The notes: generated from the sequence alone by a model not told the origin. A DNA stretch of 64,000 bases from Fibrobacter succinogenes (GCA_902761355.1 CACWJY010000021.1:1-64000); one strand, 5' to 3'; shown: positions 1-8,091, counted from the stretch's first letter. Made by a program: numbers and translations.

Positions 1-317
1 CAAATATACGGGAGCGTTCGCAGATACGAAATCGAATCGTCCGACAAGTGGTTCTGCGTCCATTCAATGGCTTGCTTGGCATATGGGTTAAACCCGGCGC
101 TGGACTCATGCTTGATCGCCACGCTGTCGTGGTTACCGATAATGCAAATGTCCATATTTTCGCGTGCGAGACGAACACTTTCGTCAGGATCCGCACCATA
201 ACCCACTAAATCACCCAGACAAACCTTCCGTTCTACCCCGTTGTCCTTCATAGAGGCAAGAACCGCCTCGAAAGCCACCGCGTTAGAATGGATATCAGAA
301 CAAATACCGTATAGCAT
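1..317 (-). CDS. Metallophosphoesterase, partial (C-terminus off left edge)
   Basis: The reverse strand from the ATG at 317 reads MLYGICSDIHSNAVAFEA, then VCLGDLVGYGADPDE and CIIGNHDS. These are the D-x-H, GDxxGYG and GNHD metal-binding motifs of the calcineurin-like phosphoesterase fold, in the YfcE/MJ0936-like group. Members are cytoplasmic, two-metal phosphodiesterases or phosphatases with varied substrates, so the substrate cannot be given. About 105 codons are visible and the frame stays open to base 1, so the C-terminal half lies outside the window. It sits 33 bp downstream of the small gene at 351-653 on the same strand and may be co-transcribed with it. The family call is firm; the function is general. 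Confidence 0.85.
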   Translation of the reverse strand, partial: MLYGICSDIHSNAVAFEAVLASMKDNGVERKVCLGDLVGYGADPDESVRLARENMDICIIGNHDSVAIKHESSAGFNPYAKQAIEWTQNHLSDDSISYLRTLPYI

Positions 318-350
318 GGTCGTAATGTAGCAAAAAATGAGGGACGATAA

Positions 351-653
351 TTAACCAATCTTCGCGACAAGGTTCATCAAAGTCGTGAAATTGAGCTTAT
401 TGCTCCTTGCGAATGTCAGGAAATCTTTTTCCTCTTTCGTGACCCGAATCTGAAATTTCAGCGGAGAGGCAAATTTCGTCTTTCTGCCAGCATTTTCGCG
501 CGCTCCACCATGTCCGAATTTCTTCTCATAAAGGGCGATGCCCGATTTTTTCAGATATTCCTTTTCTGAAATAATCTTTTCGTCTGCAGAGACATCCGAT
601 TCTTTTTTCTTGAAGACGAATCCTTCGGAATCTTTCACATAAACATAGGACAT
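351..653 (-). CDS. Small basic protein with GGARxNAGRK motif, RHH-like
   Basis: This 100-residue protein is not one I recognise by name. Residues about 49-58 read GGARENAGRK, a motif common in small basic DNA-associated proteins. The C-terminus (about 66-100, starting FQIRVTKEEKDFL) has the strand-helix-helix look of a ribbon-helix-helix fold. The N-terminal half is charged, with no signal peptide or membrane segment. It starts at the ATG at 653. Possible roles are transcriptional autoregulator, antitoxin-like protein or mobilisation accessory protein; no toxin or relaxase gene is adjacent, so none is favoured. It is a real gene by its length between stops and compact spacing to the next gene. 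Confidence 0.6.
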   Translation of the reverse strand: MSYVYVKDSEGFVFKKKESDVSADEKIISEKEYLKKSGIALYEKKFGHGGARENAGRKTKFASPLKFQIRVTKEEKDFLTFARSNKLNFTTLMNLVAKIG

Positions 654-753
654 TCTAGTTAGAATATAGGTAAAAATTTTGAATTTGTCAACATATTCAA
701 GAAGCAGGCTTTGTTTAGCGTATTCATAGTTTCCTTTGGGTTAAACAAAACAG

Positions 754-777
754 AAAGCTCCCCAAACGAGGAGCTTT
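754..777 (-). terminator. Intrinsic terminator of the Rpn-like gene
   Basis: A perfect 8-bp stem (AAAGCTCC / GGAGCTTT) with an 8-base loop. Read on the minus strand it is followed by a T-rich run (TTCTGTTTTGTTT), so it fits the end of the gene at 817-1611. Confidence 0.75.
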
Positions 778-816
778 AGAGCATTTAGCCAAAATAAAAA
801 GTTATTATGAAGAAAA

Positions 817-1611
817 CTACAACATGCCGAGTTCGCGAAGCATTTTCTCGTACTTGTCTGCACGAGCCTCCGCTTCATCAGCACGGGCCTTTTCCGCATC
901 AGCCTGCTTTTGGATTTCATTTGCACGCTGACGTTCACGGTCTACAGCGATGTCGATTTCCTGTTGCCAAGTCATATAGCGTTTCCTCGTTTCGTTGTCC
1001 GTCTGGTACCACTTCACCATCCTGTCAATCTTCTTGGTTTCTGGAGAACTCGGATTCCTTGTTGCGAAGTACTCCAAATATTCCCTGATAGATTTCTCGG
1101 CGACGTCGCGGTACTTACTGAATATATAAAAATTCTTGTAACAGAGATCCCCCAATTCAATTTTCGGGTTATCAACTTCGAGATTCTTGAACCTGTAGAC
1201 GGCTTTCCCCTGCCCGAAAATGTCCTCGGGGCACAGGAACATGATATAGAGATCCTTCAGCTTATAGTAAACTTCGCCCTTGTTCAGCGCTTCGCTGTCG
1301 CACATTGCCTGGTAGTACCGGGTCCGCTTGGGGATGTCCTCGTTGTCCTCCATCTGCATTTCGATATCGAAGCTGCGGAGAGTCTCACCATCTGGACCAG
1401 TTTCCTTTACAAAGACATCGTAGCGGATTCCCTTGTAAAACGGGCTTACGTCAATGGTCTTTTCGGGCTCGGGATCCTTGAGTTCATAAATCCTGATGCC
1501 GAGTACAGCTTCGAGGAACGGCTTGGCAATTTCCTTATGCCCAAACACCATAGCAAACATGAACCTGTTCGTTATGGGGAGCTGTTCAAAAGGAGTGCGT
1601 TTCGCATCCAT
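817..1611 (-). CDS. Rpn-family PD-(D/E)XK nuclease/putative transposase
   Basis: A 264-residue protein of the Rpn (recombination-promoting nuclease) / PD-(D/E)XK family transposase group. The N-terminus (FEQLPITNRFMFAMVFGH) is the usual opening of the family. The nuclease core is visible as RYDVFV (about residues 64-69) followed by FDIEMQ (about 81-86), giving the Asp and the E-x-Q of a PD-(D/E)XK site. The last 45 residues are a charged Ala/Glu/Arg/Lys-rich coiled coil (EKARADEAEARADKYEK), also typical. Related Rpn proteins are DNA endonucleases linked to RecA-independent recombination. No terminal inverted repeats or target duplications are visible, so I see no complete mobile element. A terminator follows at 754-777. 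Confidence 0.82.
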   Translation of the reverse strand: MDAKRTPFEQLPITNRFMFAMVFGHKEIAKPFLEAVLGIRIYELKDPEPEKTIDVSPFYKGIRYDVFVKETGPDGETLRSFDIEMQMEDNEDIPKRTRYYQAMCDSEALNKGEVYYKLKDLYIMFLCPEDIFGQGKAVYRFKNLEVDNPKIELGDLCYKNFYIFSKYRDVAEKSIREYLEYFATRNPSSPETKKIDRMVKWYQTDNETRKRYMTWQQEIDIAVDRERQRANEIQKQADAEKARADEAEARADKYEKMLRELGML

Positions 1612-1784
1612 TTTTTCATCTTGCTACCGAAACGCGTCGGTTTTCGCGAACAAGGAGTTTTTCCGAGTCTATACTATACACGTAACTTTCAGGCTCTCAC
1701 CGCCAATTTTTTAAAAAATTTATTTCTTTTTACAAAACGAAACGGATTTACAATTATAATTTGTCTTTTCCCAAATAAAAAGAA

Positions 1785-1805
1785 GCCCCGGTTCTTCACC
1801 GAGGC
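1785..1805 (-). terminator. Intrinsic terminator downstream of secDF
   Basis: The hairpin GCCTCGG ... CCGGGGC on the minus strand is followed by TTCTTTTTATTT. It lies about 60 bp past the secDF stop codon, beyond the dispersed repeat at 1813-1855. Confidence 0.7.
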
Positions 1806-1812
1806 CATCTCT

Positions 1813-1855
1813 AGATCCTTCGACTCCGCCCTTACGGGCTTCGTTCAGGATGACA
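1813..1855 (-). repeat. Dispersed repeat, same family as the insert in mnmE
   Basis: On the minus strand this reads TGTCATCCTGAACGAAGC, a variable centre, then GAGTCGAAGGATCT. The 5' 18 bases match the element at 25641-25679 inside mnmE with one mismatch, and the 3' end matches with one or two mismatches. The central CCGTAAGGGC is imperfectly palindromic. It sits between secDF and its terminator. Confidence 0.75.
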
Positions 1856-1863
1856 CTTAAGGA

Positions 1864-4509
1864 TTACACACCCTTCTTGAAGCGCTTGCTCCACCACAGA
1901 ACGATCGGAGAGCAGATGCACACAGAAGAGTAGGTACCGATAAGGATACCGAAGCACTGGACCAAGCCGAAGTCGCGGATCGAAGAACCGCCCATCACAG
2001 CGAGGATCACGCACACGAACAAGGTCGTGAGAGAGGTCACCATGGTACGGCTGAAGCACTGGTTCATAGACTTATTGATGGTTTCGGCGAAGTTGCTAGA
2101 ACCATACACGGCAGTGTTTTCACGAATGCGGTCGAAGTTCACGATAGTGTCGTTCACAGAGTAACCGATCATGGTGAGGAGCGAGGCAATCAAGGCGCCG
2201 TCGAAGGAAAGACCGAAGGCGGAGATGAAGCCGAGCGTAATCACGGTATCGTGCACCAGGCCGAGCACGGCAGCGACACCAAAGCCGAGACCGAACTTAC
2301 CGAAGCGGAACCACACGTAAATCAGAATGCCGAGCCATGCGAGGATCACAGAAAGGATTGCGTTGAAACGGAGTTCCTTACCGATGGTCGGACCCACATT
2401 GTCCTTAGCAACGATTTCGCACTTCTGACCGGCCTGTTCGAAGGCCTGAGCCATCTTAGCTTCGAACTGAGCGTCATCAGAGGCGCGCATGCTAATCTGG
2501 TAAGAGTTAGCAGAAGTACCACCGAGCGTACGGACCTTCGTGCCAGAGATGCCAGCAGCAGAGAGAGCCTTGCTCAAATCCTTTTCATGCTTGTCGCTAT
2601 CCTGATACTGCACGGTATAAACCTGACCACCCGTGAAGTCGATGCTGAAGTCAAAGCCCTTAACAGCGATGAAGGCGATAGAAGCAACAATGAGGATCAA
2701 GGAAACGAGACCGAAACGACGACGGTTCGGAATGATCTGGAGGTTAGCTTCGTTGATAGCCTTGAAGCCGCCACCAATCGAAAGGGTCGTAGCGTCGCGC
2801 TTGGCAAGCTTCCAATCCAAGATGGAACGGGTCACCGTGATAGCGCAGAACAAGGAGGTCAAGATACCGATCGTAAGCGTAAGACCGAAACCCTTCACAG
2901 AACCGGTACCAATCTTATAAAGTATAAGGCCGGTAAGCACGGTGGTCAAGTTGGAGTCCAAGATGGCACCGAAGGCGCGTTCGTAACCCTTGGCCACAGC
3001 GGCGCGGGCGGTCAAACCGTTCTTAAGTTCTTCACGAATACGTTCGTAAATAATCACGTTGGCGTCGAGAGACATACCGACCACGAGGATGAAACCGGCG
3101 ATACCCGGCAAGGTCAACGTAGCGTTAAACACAGACATCACGGCGGCGGTCACCAAGGTGTTGATCACCATACCGAAGCTTGCAATCAAACCACCGAGGC
3201 GGTAGTAGGCAACCATGAACACCAAGCAGAGGATAAGGCCGATAGCACCGGAACCGAAGCCCTGCACAATGTTTTCTTCACCGAGGGTTGCACCCACGCT
3301 GCGGCTTTCAATAATCTTCATCGGAGCCTTGAGGGCGCCGGCACGGAGCACGACAGCGAGGCGGTTAGCTTCGGCCATGTCGTCGAGGCCAGTAATCTGA
3401 GCTTCACCGTTCGGGATACGGTCACGAATCACCGGAGCAGAAATCACCTGGTTGTCAAGCACGATAGCCATCTGCTTGCCAATGTTGGCGGCAGTCACAG
3501 CAGAGAACTTTTTAGGACCGATGCCAGAGAACTTGAGGCTAACAGCCACTTCACCAGCGTTAGTACCATCGCCTACGCGGTAGGGGCGAGCGTCAGACAC
3601 ATCGTCACCGGCCATTTCAGCGCGGCGTTTGAGGAGGTAAAGGCGCTTGGCCTTAATCTTGGAATCACGCTGCACCGGTTCGAGACCACTGCCAAAGGCG
3701 AAAGCGACATCGCGCGGAATCAGCTTCTGCACACCTTCGGTAGCAAGGAGCTTCTTCACCTTTTCGACGTTTTCTTCGGCGATAAAGCCACCGTTACCAA
3801 AGCTCAGGTAGTAAGCGGAAAGGGCAACGCCGACCTCAGATGCCGGTTGAGCCTCGACTGCGGCAGAATCCTTGGCGGAATCGGTAGCAGCGACTTCAGC
3901 GGCAGGAGCCTTACCGAGCAATTCGTCATCGGAAAGGGCCTTGGTCGTATCCTTGGCGGAATCAGCCTTGGCAACCGTAGAATCCTTGGCAGTAGAGTCC
4001 GTTGCTGCGGAGTCAGCCACGATGTCGGTCGTCTGGCGGGTCAGGTACTGGTCGATGAGGCCAACCACCTGCGTAAACTTTTCAGCTTCGGCCAAAATCT
4101 TGAATTCGAGCTTAGCGGTCGAACCCACGAGAGCCTTTGCAGTGGAGTCATCCACGCCTGCCAGTTCAACCACGATTCGGTCGTCGCCGGACGGGGAAAT
4201 CTGCGGTTCAGAAAGACCGTATTGGTCAACGCGGTTACGGATGATTTCGAGGGACTGTTCCTGGATGTCCTTGATATCGTCACCCTTGATGTTGGTCTTA
4301 TCAATTTCAAGGGTAATGGCCGTACCACCAGCAAGGTCAAGGCCGAAATTGATGGATTTTGCGCCCACCTTCGGATTTTCCTTGAGGAAGGTCTGCTTTT
4401 CTTCGCCCTTCTTGGTGTGAACCTGGATAGAAGGCCATACAGTGTAGGCCGACAAAACAATGACGAGGAGAATAATGAGTTCTCGCATGCCGAATTTTTT
4501 CTTGTTCAT
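1864..4509 (-). CDS. secDF: Protein translocase subunits SecD and SecF, fused
   Basis: This 881-residue protein uses the proton motive force to help pull preproteins through SecYEG. It is a single-chain SecD-SecF. The N-terminal helix is followed by the SecD signature FGLDLAGG (about residues 55-62) and the P1 periplasmic domain. The SecD membrane block starts near residue 415, and the SecF half starts near residue 600 with FDFSIDFTGGQVY. Both halves carry the GMSLDANVIIYERIREE and GYSVNDTIVNFDRIRE loop motifs of the RND fold. About residues 165-225 are an Asp/Ser/Ala/Thr/Lys-rich low-complexity insert in P1. It is transcribed alone, with a terminator downstream. Cotranslational secretion suits the many exported enzymes nearby. 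The family call is certain. Confidence 0.97.
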   Translation of the reverse strand: MNKKKFGMRELIILLVIVLSAYTVWPSIQVHTKKGEEKQTFLKENPKVGAKSINFGLDLAGGTAITLEIDKTNIKGDDIKDIQEQSLEIIRNRVDQYGLSEPQISPSGDDRIVVELAGVDDSTAKALVGSTAKLEFKILAEAEKFTQVVGLIDQYLTRQTTDIVADSAATDSTAKDSTVAKADSAKDTTKALSDDELLGKAPAAEVAATDSAKDSAAVEAQPASEVGVALSAYYLSFGNGGFIAEENVEKVKKLLATEGVQKLIPRDVAFAFGSGLEPVQRDSKIKAKRLYLLKRRAEMAGDDVSDARPYRVGDGTNAGEVAVSLKFSGIGPKKFSAVTAANIGKQMAIVLDNQVISAPVIRDRIPNGEAQITGLDDMAEANRLAVVLRAGALKAPMKIIESRSVGATLGEENIVQGFGSGAIGLILCLVFMVAYYRLGGLIASFGMVINTLVTAAVMSVFNATLTLPGIAGFILVVGMSLDANVIIYERIREELKNGLTARAAVAKGYERAFGAILDSNLTTVLTGLILYKIGTGSVKGFGLTLTIGILTSLFCAITVTRSILDWKLAKRDATTLSIGGGFKAINEANLQIIPNRRRFGLVSLILIVASIAFIAVKGFDFSIDFTGGQVYTVQYQDSDKHEKDLSKALSAAGISGTKVRTLGGTSANSYQISMRASDDAQFEAKMAQAFEQAGQKCEIVAKDNVGPTIGKELRFNAILSVILAWLGILIYVWFRFGKFGLGFGVAAVLGLVHDTVITLGFISAFGLSFDGALIASLLTMIGYSVNDTIVNFDRIRENTAVYGSSNFAETINKSMNQCFSRTMVTSLTTLFVCVILAVMGGSSIRDFGLVQCFGILIGTYSSVCICSPIVLWWSKRFKKGV

Positions 4510-4659
4510 TTGTAATCCCTTAATAAGGCATTATTCAGTAAGTTTTGCGCCCAAAGATAGAAAAAGTAGCTAACGGCTTGTGCCAAACAATTTGGAATGC
4601 GGGCGAGAAACGCAACAAAAAGGAAAGAAAGTGCAAAAAATGGAGATTTCACAAAAAAA

Positions 4660-4677
4660 GGGGGAATCCCCCCCCCC
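4660..4677 (-). terminator. G/C-homopolymer terminator of the 4707-5267 gene
   Basis: On the minus strand a run of ten G is followed by ATT and five C, then seven T (4653-4659). This gives a short GGGGG/CCCCC hairpin plus U-tract. It is unusual because one arm is a ten-base homopolymer, which could vary in length by slippage; it is non-coding. Confidence 0.6.
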
Positions 4678-4706
4678 TCCTAAAAAAACACCAGCAAAAA
4701 AACAAA

Positions 4707-5267
4707 TTATTGTTTTACCGCTGTATCAGCAGGAACCTCAGCACTCGAAGAAGACGCTTCAACCGGTTGCGGTTTTGGCGCAAGCATTACATACAAAGTA
4801 TCATGCACAACAACCGTATCGCGGACAAAGACCGTATCAGGACGGCACGCAGGCATCGAAGACGAACTTACCACCTTAGCAACGCTACTGCTCGACTTAA
4901 CTGCCGCCGAAGATTTTTTTGCCTCGGCAGACGAACTCACAGAAGCCTTCTTTTCTTCGGCCTCAATTTTTTTCACCAACTCTTCACGGTCAGCCTTTAA
5001 CTGAGCCAGTTCTTTTTTATAGCGGTCCTTGTTCATCGGGCGACGTTCACGAGCGTACTTGCCCTCAACGCGATTGATTTTAAGGTCCAGTTCCCGAAGT
5101 TGGTCATAAAGAGGGCCCTCGCCTTTTACTTCTGAAGTCGGGGAGAAAAATTCCACGAACTTATTCCACATGGATTTTTCTTCGGCATGAGCCGGAGACA
5201 CTATTATATATAAAGCACAGCCAACCACGACTGCACGAACCAAGCTAAAGACTCGTAAATAAGACAT
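4707..5267 (-). CDS. Secreted or periplasmic coiled-coil, Ser/Ala-rich protein
   Basis: A 186-residue protein of unknown function. Residues 1-28 form a signal peptide ending in SPAHA. Residues about 50-105 are strongly helical and charged (YDQLRELDLKINRVEGKYAR, then KELAQLKADREELVKKIEAE), likely a coiled coil. Next comes a Ser/Ala/Lys low-complexity stretch with runs of four Ser. A C-terminal segment of repeated Asp-Thr-Val/Leu units follows (RPDTVFVRDTVVVHDTLYV), resembling the DTVxxxDT strings seen in envelope proteins of Bacteroidota and Fibrobacterota. It may be an envelope spacer or peptidoglycan-associated protein; that is a guess. It precedes secDF on the same strand but has its own terminator. 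Confidence 0.7.
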   Translation of the reverse strand: MSYLRVFSLVRAVVVGCALYIIVSPAHAEEKSMWNKFVEFFSPTSEVKGEGPLYDQLRELDLKINRVEGKYARERRPMNKDRYKKELAQLKADREELVKKIEAEEKKASVSSSAEAKKSSAAVKSSSSVAKVVSSSSMPACRPDTVFVRDTVVVHDTLYVMLAPKPQPVEASSSSAEVPADTAVKQ

Positions 5268-5319
5268 ATCCCAATGATAGAAAAAATGTCTAAAGGAAGC
5301 AATAAAGCCGCGCCACCCC

Positions 5320-5347
5320 TTTACAAACGGTCCATTTTTTCTAAATT
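5320..5347 (+). promoter_or_regulatory. Predicted promoter of tRNA-Gly(CCC)
   Basis: TTTACA (5320-5325) and TAAATT (5342-5347) are separated by 16 bases, and the tRNA starts 10 bases after the -10 box. It matches a sigma70-type consensus and is placed correctly, but is a sequence match only. Confidence 0.5.
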
Positions 5348-5357
5348 AATGACACTC

Positions 5358-5430
5358 GCGGGAGTAGCTCAGTTGGTAGAGCGCGACCTTCCCAAGGTCG
5401 ATGTCGAGGGTTCGAAACCCTTTTCCCGCT
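5358..5430 (+). tRNA. tRNA-Gly (anticodon CCC)
   Basis: A 73-base cloverleaf. The acceptor arm GCGGGAG pairs with TTCCCGC, with a G-T pair at position 7. The D arm contains AGCTCAGTTGGTAGAGC. The anticodon stem CGACC/GGTCG holds the loop TTCCCAA, giving CCC. The T arm is GAGGG-TTCGAAA-CCCTT. The discriminator is T and CCA is not encoded. A terminator follows at once. A second glycine tRNA (TCC) lies at 36380-36451. Confidence 0.95.
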
Positions 5431-5439
5431 CTAAAATGG

Positions 5440-5465
5440 AAAAGACACCTTCACGGTGTCTTTTT
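5440..5465 (+). terminator. Intrinsic terminator after tRNA-Gly(CCC)
   Basis: A perfect 10-bp stem AAAAGACACC / GGTGTCTTTT with a 5-base loop, ending in a T run, 10 bases after the tRNA. Confidence 0.85.
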
Positions 5466-5514
5466 CATTTTACAAGAGAATAAAATGGGTTGAGAACCCT
5501 CGAAGAAGGTTCGA

Positions 5515-5555
5515 CTAAATTCTTTTGTGGGCGCAAGCCCGTGAAAAGAATTTAG
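5515..5555. repeat. Long intergenic hairpin with GNRA-type tip
   Basis: A 12-bp perfect arm (CTAAATTCTTTT / AAAAGAATTTAG) encloses a second stem GGGC-GCAA-GCCC, separated by a small GT/GTG internal loop. It lies between the terminator of tRNA-Gly and the end of the HAD gene, and is flanked by GGGTT (about 5488) and AACCC (about 5576). No T-run follows on either strand, so it is not a standard terminator. It is more likely a REP-like element or structured RNA. Confidence 0.6.
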
Positions 5556-5595
5556 GACTTTGAGCGAAGCCGTCAAACCCTTTTCAATTCCATAC

Positions 5596-6525
5596 TTACA
5601 AGTAATAATCCGGCCTAATTTCCAAGACCTTTTCATCCGCCTCAAGTTCAGCAGCCGGCACATTGCGACCAACAACGAGAGCAGAATCAAAGCCAGCAAT
5701 TTTTGCACCGAGCACATCCGTACCCAAGGTATCGCCCACCATCAGCACTCGAGAACCCTCAGGCAGACTTCGCTTGACCTTCTCCCAAATCGCCGGGAAC
5801 GGCTTACCCAAATAAAACGTCTCGCAACCCGCGCCCCCATTCGCCTCGCACATGGAATCGCGACGCAACCTTTCGGAAAGCGCTCCCGATACAGGTTCAC
5901 GTACGGTCACGCCATCGTCCCCCGGAATTTTCGGCGCCCACGCATCGGAATTCAGCACCAGGAGCATCGAGCCCGCGCGCTTCAAAATCTTTACCGCCTG
6001 CTCATACGTTTCAGGCGTTTCCTTCGCCGATGAAATCGCCACAATCGGTTCAGCAGGTTCCGCATCGAGCGCTACCGCCGTAATTCCGCAACTTTCAAGC
6101 ACATGTTTTCCCGTTTCGCGACCGATGTAATACACCTCGCGCACCGCCTTGCCACGGCCTCGCAATTCAACGCATAAATCCTTGAGCAGACTTCCCGAAG
6201 AAATCGTCTCGGCTTCGCTAAACGCGAAGCCGCGTTTAGCCGCATCCGCCGCAAGAACCGAATCCACATCAGAAGCAGCATTGGTAATCAGACGCATCTG
6301 CTTACCCGCTGCGCGCAGCATTGTATACCAATCCAGCGCGCCCTCGTAAACAAAGCTTCCGCGGTTATAGAGTGTACCATAACCATCAAAGCAGAAAGCA
6401 TCGTAACGGTCCAGCAAATCTTCCATGCGCACACGCTTCGGCTCCGCAGAGCCAGCCCAGGAAAGCCCCTGAGATTTCAGGAGTTCTTCGTAACGCAAGT
6501 AGATTTCTGTTTCGAAAATTTCCAT
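5596..6525 (-). CDS. HAD-IIA family hydrolase (NagD/PGP-like)
   Basis: A 309-residue cytoplasmic phosphatase-type protein. Motif I is FDGYGTLY (about residues 46-53). Asp47 is the predicted nucleophile, but the usual second Asp is Tyr49, a pattern also seen in haloacid dehalogenase-type members. Motif II is RLITNAAS, as in IIA enzymes. The C-terminal motif IV is GDTLGTDVLGAKIAG, the IIA-subfamily signature. The family includes phosphoglycolate and nucleotide phosphatases; the Tyr substitution makes the precise chemistry uncertain. It lies 3 bp after the 214-residue gene and closes the three-gene run with the aspartoacylase-like gene. Confidence 0.85.
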   Translation of the reverse strand: MEIFETEIYLRYEELLKSQGLSWAGSAEPKRVRMEDLLDRYDAFCFDGYGTLYNRGSFVYEGALDWYTMLRAAGKQMRLITNAASDVDSVLAADAAKRGFAFSEAETISSGSLLKDLCVELRGRGKAVREVYYIGRETGKHVLESCGITAVALDAEPAEPIVAISSAKETPETYEQAVKILKRAGSMLLVLNSDAWAPKIPGDDGVTVREPVSGALSERLRRDSMCEANGGAGCETFYLGKPFPAIWEKVKRSLPEGSRVLMVGDTLGTDVLGAKIAGFDSALVVGRNVPAAELEADEKVLEIRPDYYL

Positions 6526-6528
6526 TGA

Positions 6529-7173
6529 CTAGCAGCGACTATTCAAAATACCGTAGTCGCGGCCTTCCACCGGAATCACGAGCTGCAATTTCGAAAGCAC
6601 GTCGATATGCTTGTCGAATTCGGCCTTAAAATCTTCGCCGAGTTCTTCTTCGTCATCGTGATTCAAGTTGTAGGCAATGTAGCTGCCGTCCGGGAAAATC
6701 GAGATGCAGCAATCCCACGTGATGTCGCCTTCCTGTTCTTCTTCATCGTCATCACGGTCCTTGCTTTCGAGCATCAGCATCGGACGCGGAGCCGGAATCG
6801 CTTCAGCATGACCGTTTTCAAAAATGAAGTAGTTGCGGCTCACCAGTTCGTGTTCCAAAGCCATCGTCGAGGGAGTGCGTTCAAATTCGTTGCGGAGCCT
6901 ACGGATATTGCCAAGGTCATCTTCGTACGGATCCTGGAAATCCTGCGGAAGCACCACCTGATAATAGTCGAATTCCTTGCCACTCTTGGCATAGGTCTCC
7001 TGCCATTCCTGCGGCGGTTCCGGACGAAGAGTCAAGAAGTCCTCGAAAGCATCCAAAATATCGAACAGTCTAGAATTCCAAGGTTCGTCTTTCTGCTGCT
7101 GCACCAGTTCCATGAAATTCTTCAGGCGTTCTTCGCCCGAGATTTCTTTCAATTCTTCATTTTCGTCTGCCAT
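6529..7173 (-). CDS. Conserved hypothetical acidic protein
   Basis: A 214-residue protein without a recognised family. It is very acidic, with a DDDEEEQEGD stretch near residue 143 and HDDEEELGED near 172. It has no signal peptide or membrane helix, so is likely cytoplasmic. I chose the ATG at 7173 because GGAGGAG lies just upstream; the longer frame begins with GTG inside that ribosome binding site. It sits 2 bp after the aspartoacylase-like stop and 3 bp before the HAD gene, so the three are probably one transcription unit. No function can be assigned. Confidence 0.7.
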   Translation of the reverse strand: MADENEELKEISGEERLKNFMELVQQQKDEPWNSRLFDILDAFEDFLTLRPEPPQEWQETYAKSGKEFDYYQVVLPQDFQDPYEDDLGNIRRLRNEFERTPSTMALEHELVSRNYFIFENGHAEAIPAPRPMLMLESKDRDDDEEEQEGDITWDCCISIFPDGSYIAYNLNHDDEEELGEDFKAEFDKHIDVLSKLQLVIPVEGRDYGILNSRC

Positions 7174-7175
7174 AC

Positions 7176-8072
7176 TTACCACTCCTCCACTGTTTTCTTG
7201 GTGAGGCTCATCGCGATATCCTTTTCGTAGTACGCAGGCTCGCTAATGAAAATCGGATACACAGGGCTTTCGCCATGGTACAAAATATCTTCGCCATCGA
7301 ATGTACGGAACAACTTGTCGCCATCCTTGAGCTCGCGATAGTCGCGACCCATCAAATCCGGATGAATCATCGCCTGAATAGGGCCACCACCCTGCGGCTT
7401 GGGGTACCCCAAATCCTGGAATTGCGTATACACATCCACCTTAATCGGCGGGCGTTTCTGCAATTCGCCGCGGTTCCATTCCTCGGCCAGTTCCAGATAT
7501 CGTTTCACCAGTCGTTCCGATTCCTCAAAAATGGCAGCATCAATTGTCCCATGCTGTTGCGGTCCAATTTCAATACACACATCCGCTTTCGCGACCGTTC
7601 CAAAATACGGCGAAGCGGAGCGTTCTTCGGGCTGGTAATAAATCCACGCATCCTTGAATTCCTGCGTCAGCACCGCCGAGGCTCGCATCGTAAACGGGTC
7701 ACGCGTTGACAGAATCAGGCAATAGCCCATATTCGAGCCCGTGTTGTGCACATCCAAAAGCAGGTCCGTCTTGGTGGCGGCCCCCTTCGGGCCATACAAA
7801 GCATTCAGTTCCTTAGCGCGGCGGAATTCATACAGTTTCGAATCCACCGTCGTATCCAAACACACCTGCGAAAAAGCGCGATTCAAGTCATGATCGCGAT
7901 AGCGGCGGTTCAGGCGCACCGCTTCGGGGTTAGCAAGCACCAAATCCACCTTGGCGCTACAGAGCGAATTATAGCACTCTGGATGTTCCATCCATTTTTG
8001 GACAAGGCGAACCCCCGTCCGTTCGTTACCGTGGGTACCACCTGCAACGACTATGGTATTTATCAAACTCAT
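7176..8072 (-). CDS. Aspartoacylase / succinylglutamate desuccinylase family
   Basis: A 298-residue zinc-dependent carboxypeptidase-fold hydrolase. The N-terminal GGTHGNERTG (about residues 11-20) supplies the His and Glu zinc ligands. DLNRAFS (about 62-68) and LLDVHNTGSNMGY (third ligand His) follow in family order, and the catalytic Glu is in CIEIGPQQHG. Aspartoacylases split N-acetyl-aspartate into acetate and aspartate; related enzymes deacylate other N-acyl amino acids. Length and motifs match aspartoacylase better than the longer AstE. It is the first gene of the run with 6529-7173 and the HAD hydrolase. Confidence 0.85.
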   Translation of the reverse strand: MSLINTIVVAGGTHGNERTGVRLVQKWMEHPECYNSLCSAKVDLVLANPEAVRLNRRYRDHDLNRAFSQVCLDTTVDSKLYEFRRAKELNALYGPKGAATKTDLLLDVHNTGSNMGYCLILSTRDPFTMRASAVLTQEFKDAWIYYQPEERSASPYFGTVAKADVCIEIGPQQHGTIDAAIFEESERLVKRYLELAEEWNRGELQKRPPIKVDVYTQFQDLGYPKPQGGGPIQAMIHPDLMGRDYRELKDGDKLFRTFDGEDILYHGESPVYPIFISEPAYYEKDIAMSLTKKTVEEW

Positions 8073-8091
8073 ATTGTAAATATAGCAAAAC

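Noticed and set aside
817..1611. Insertion sequence bounded by inverted repeats
   Set aside because: The Rpn-like gene has no terminal repeats or target-site duplications that I can find; the nearby hairpins are terminators.
2251..4515. A 754-codon open frame opposite secDF
   Set aside because: It is fully antisense to a certain gene, has no known motifs, and has the His/Thr/Glu-rich composition expected from the complement of biased codons.
4668..4677. Run of ten C as a phase-variable switch
   Set aside because: It is outside coding sequence and forms one arm of a terminator, so length change would not alter a protein.
5485..5582. Second tRNA or tRNA fragment
   Set aside because: The AACCC end resembles a T arm, but no acceptor, D or anticodon arm can be formed.
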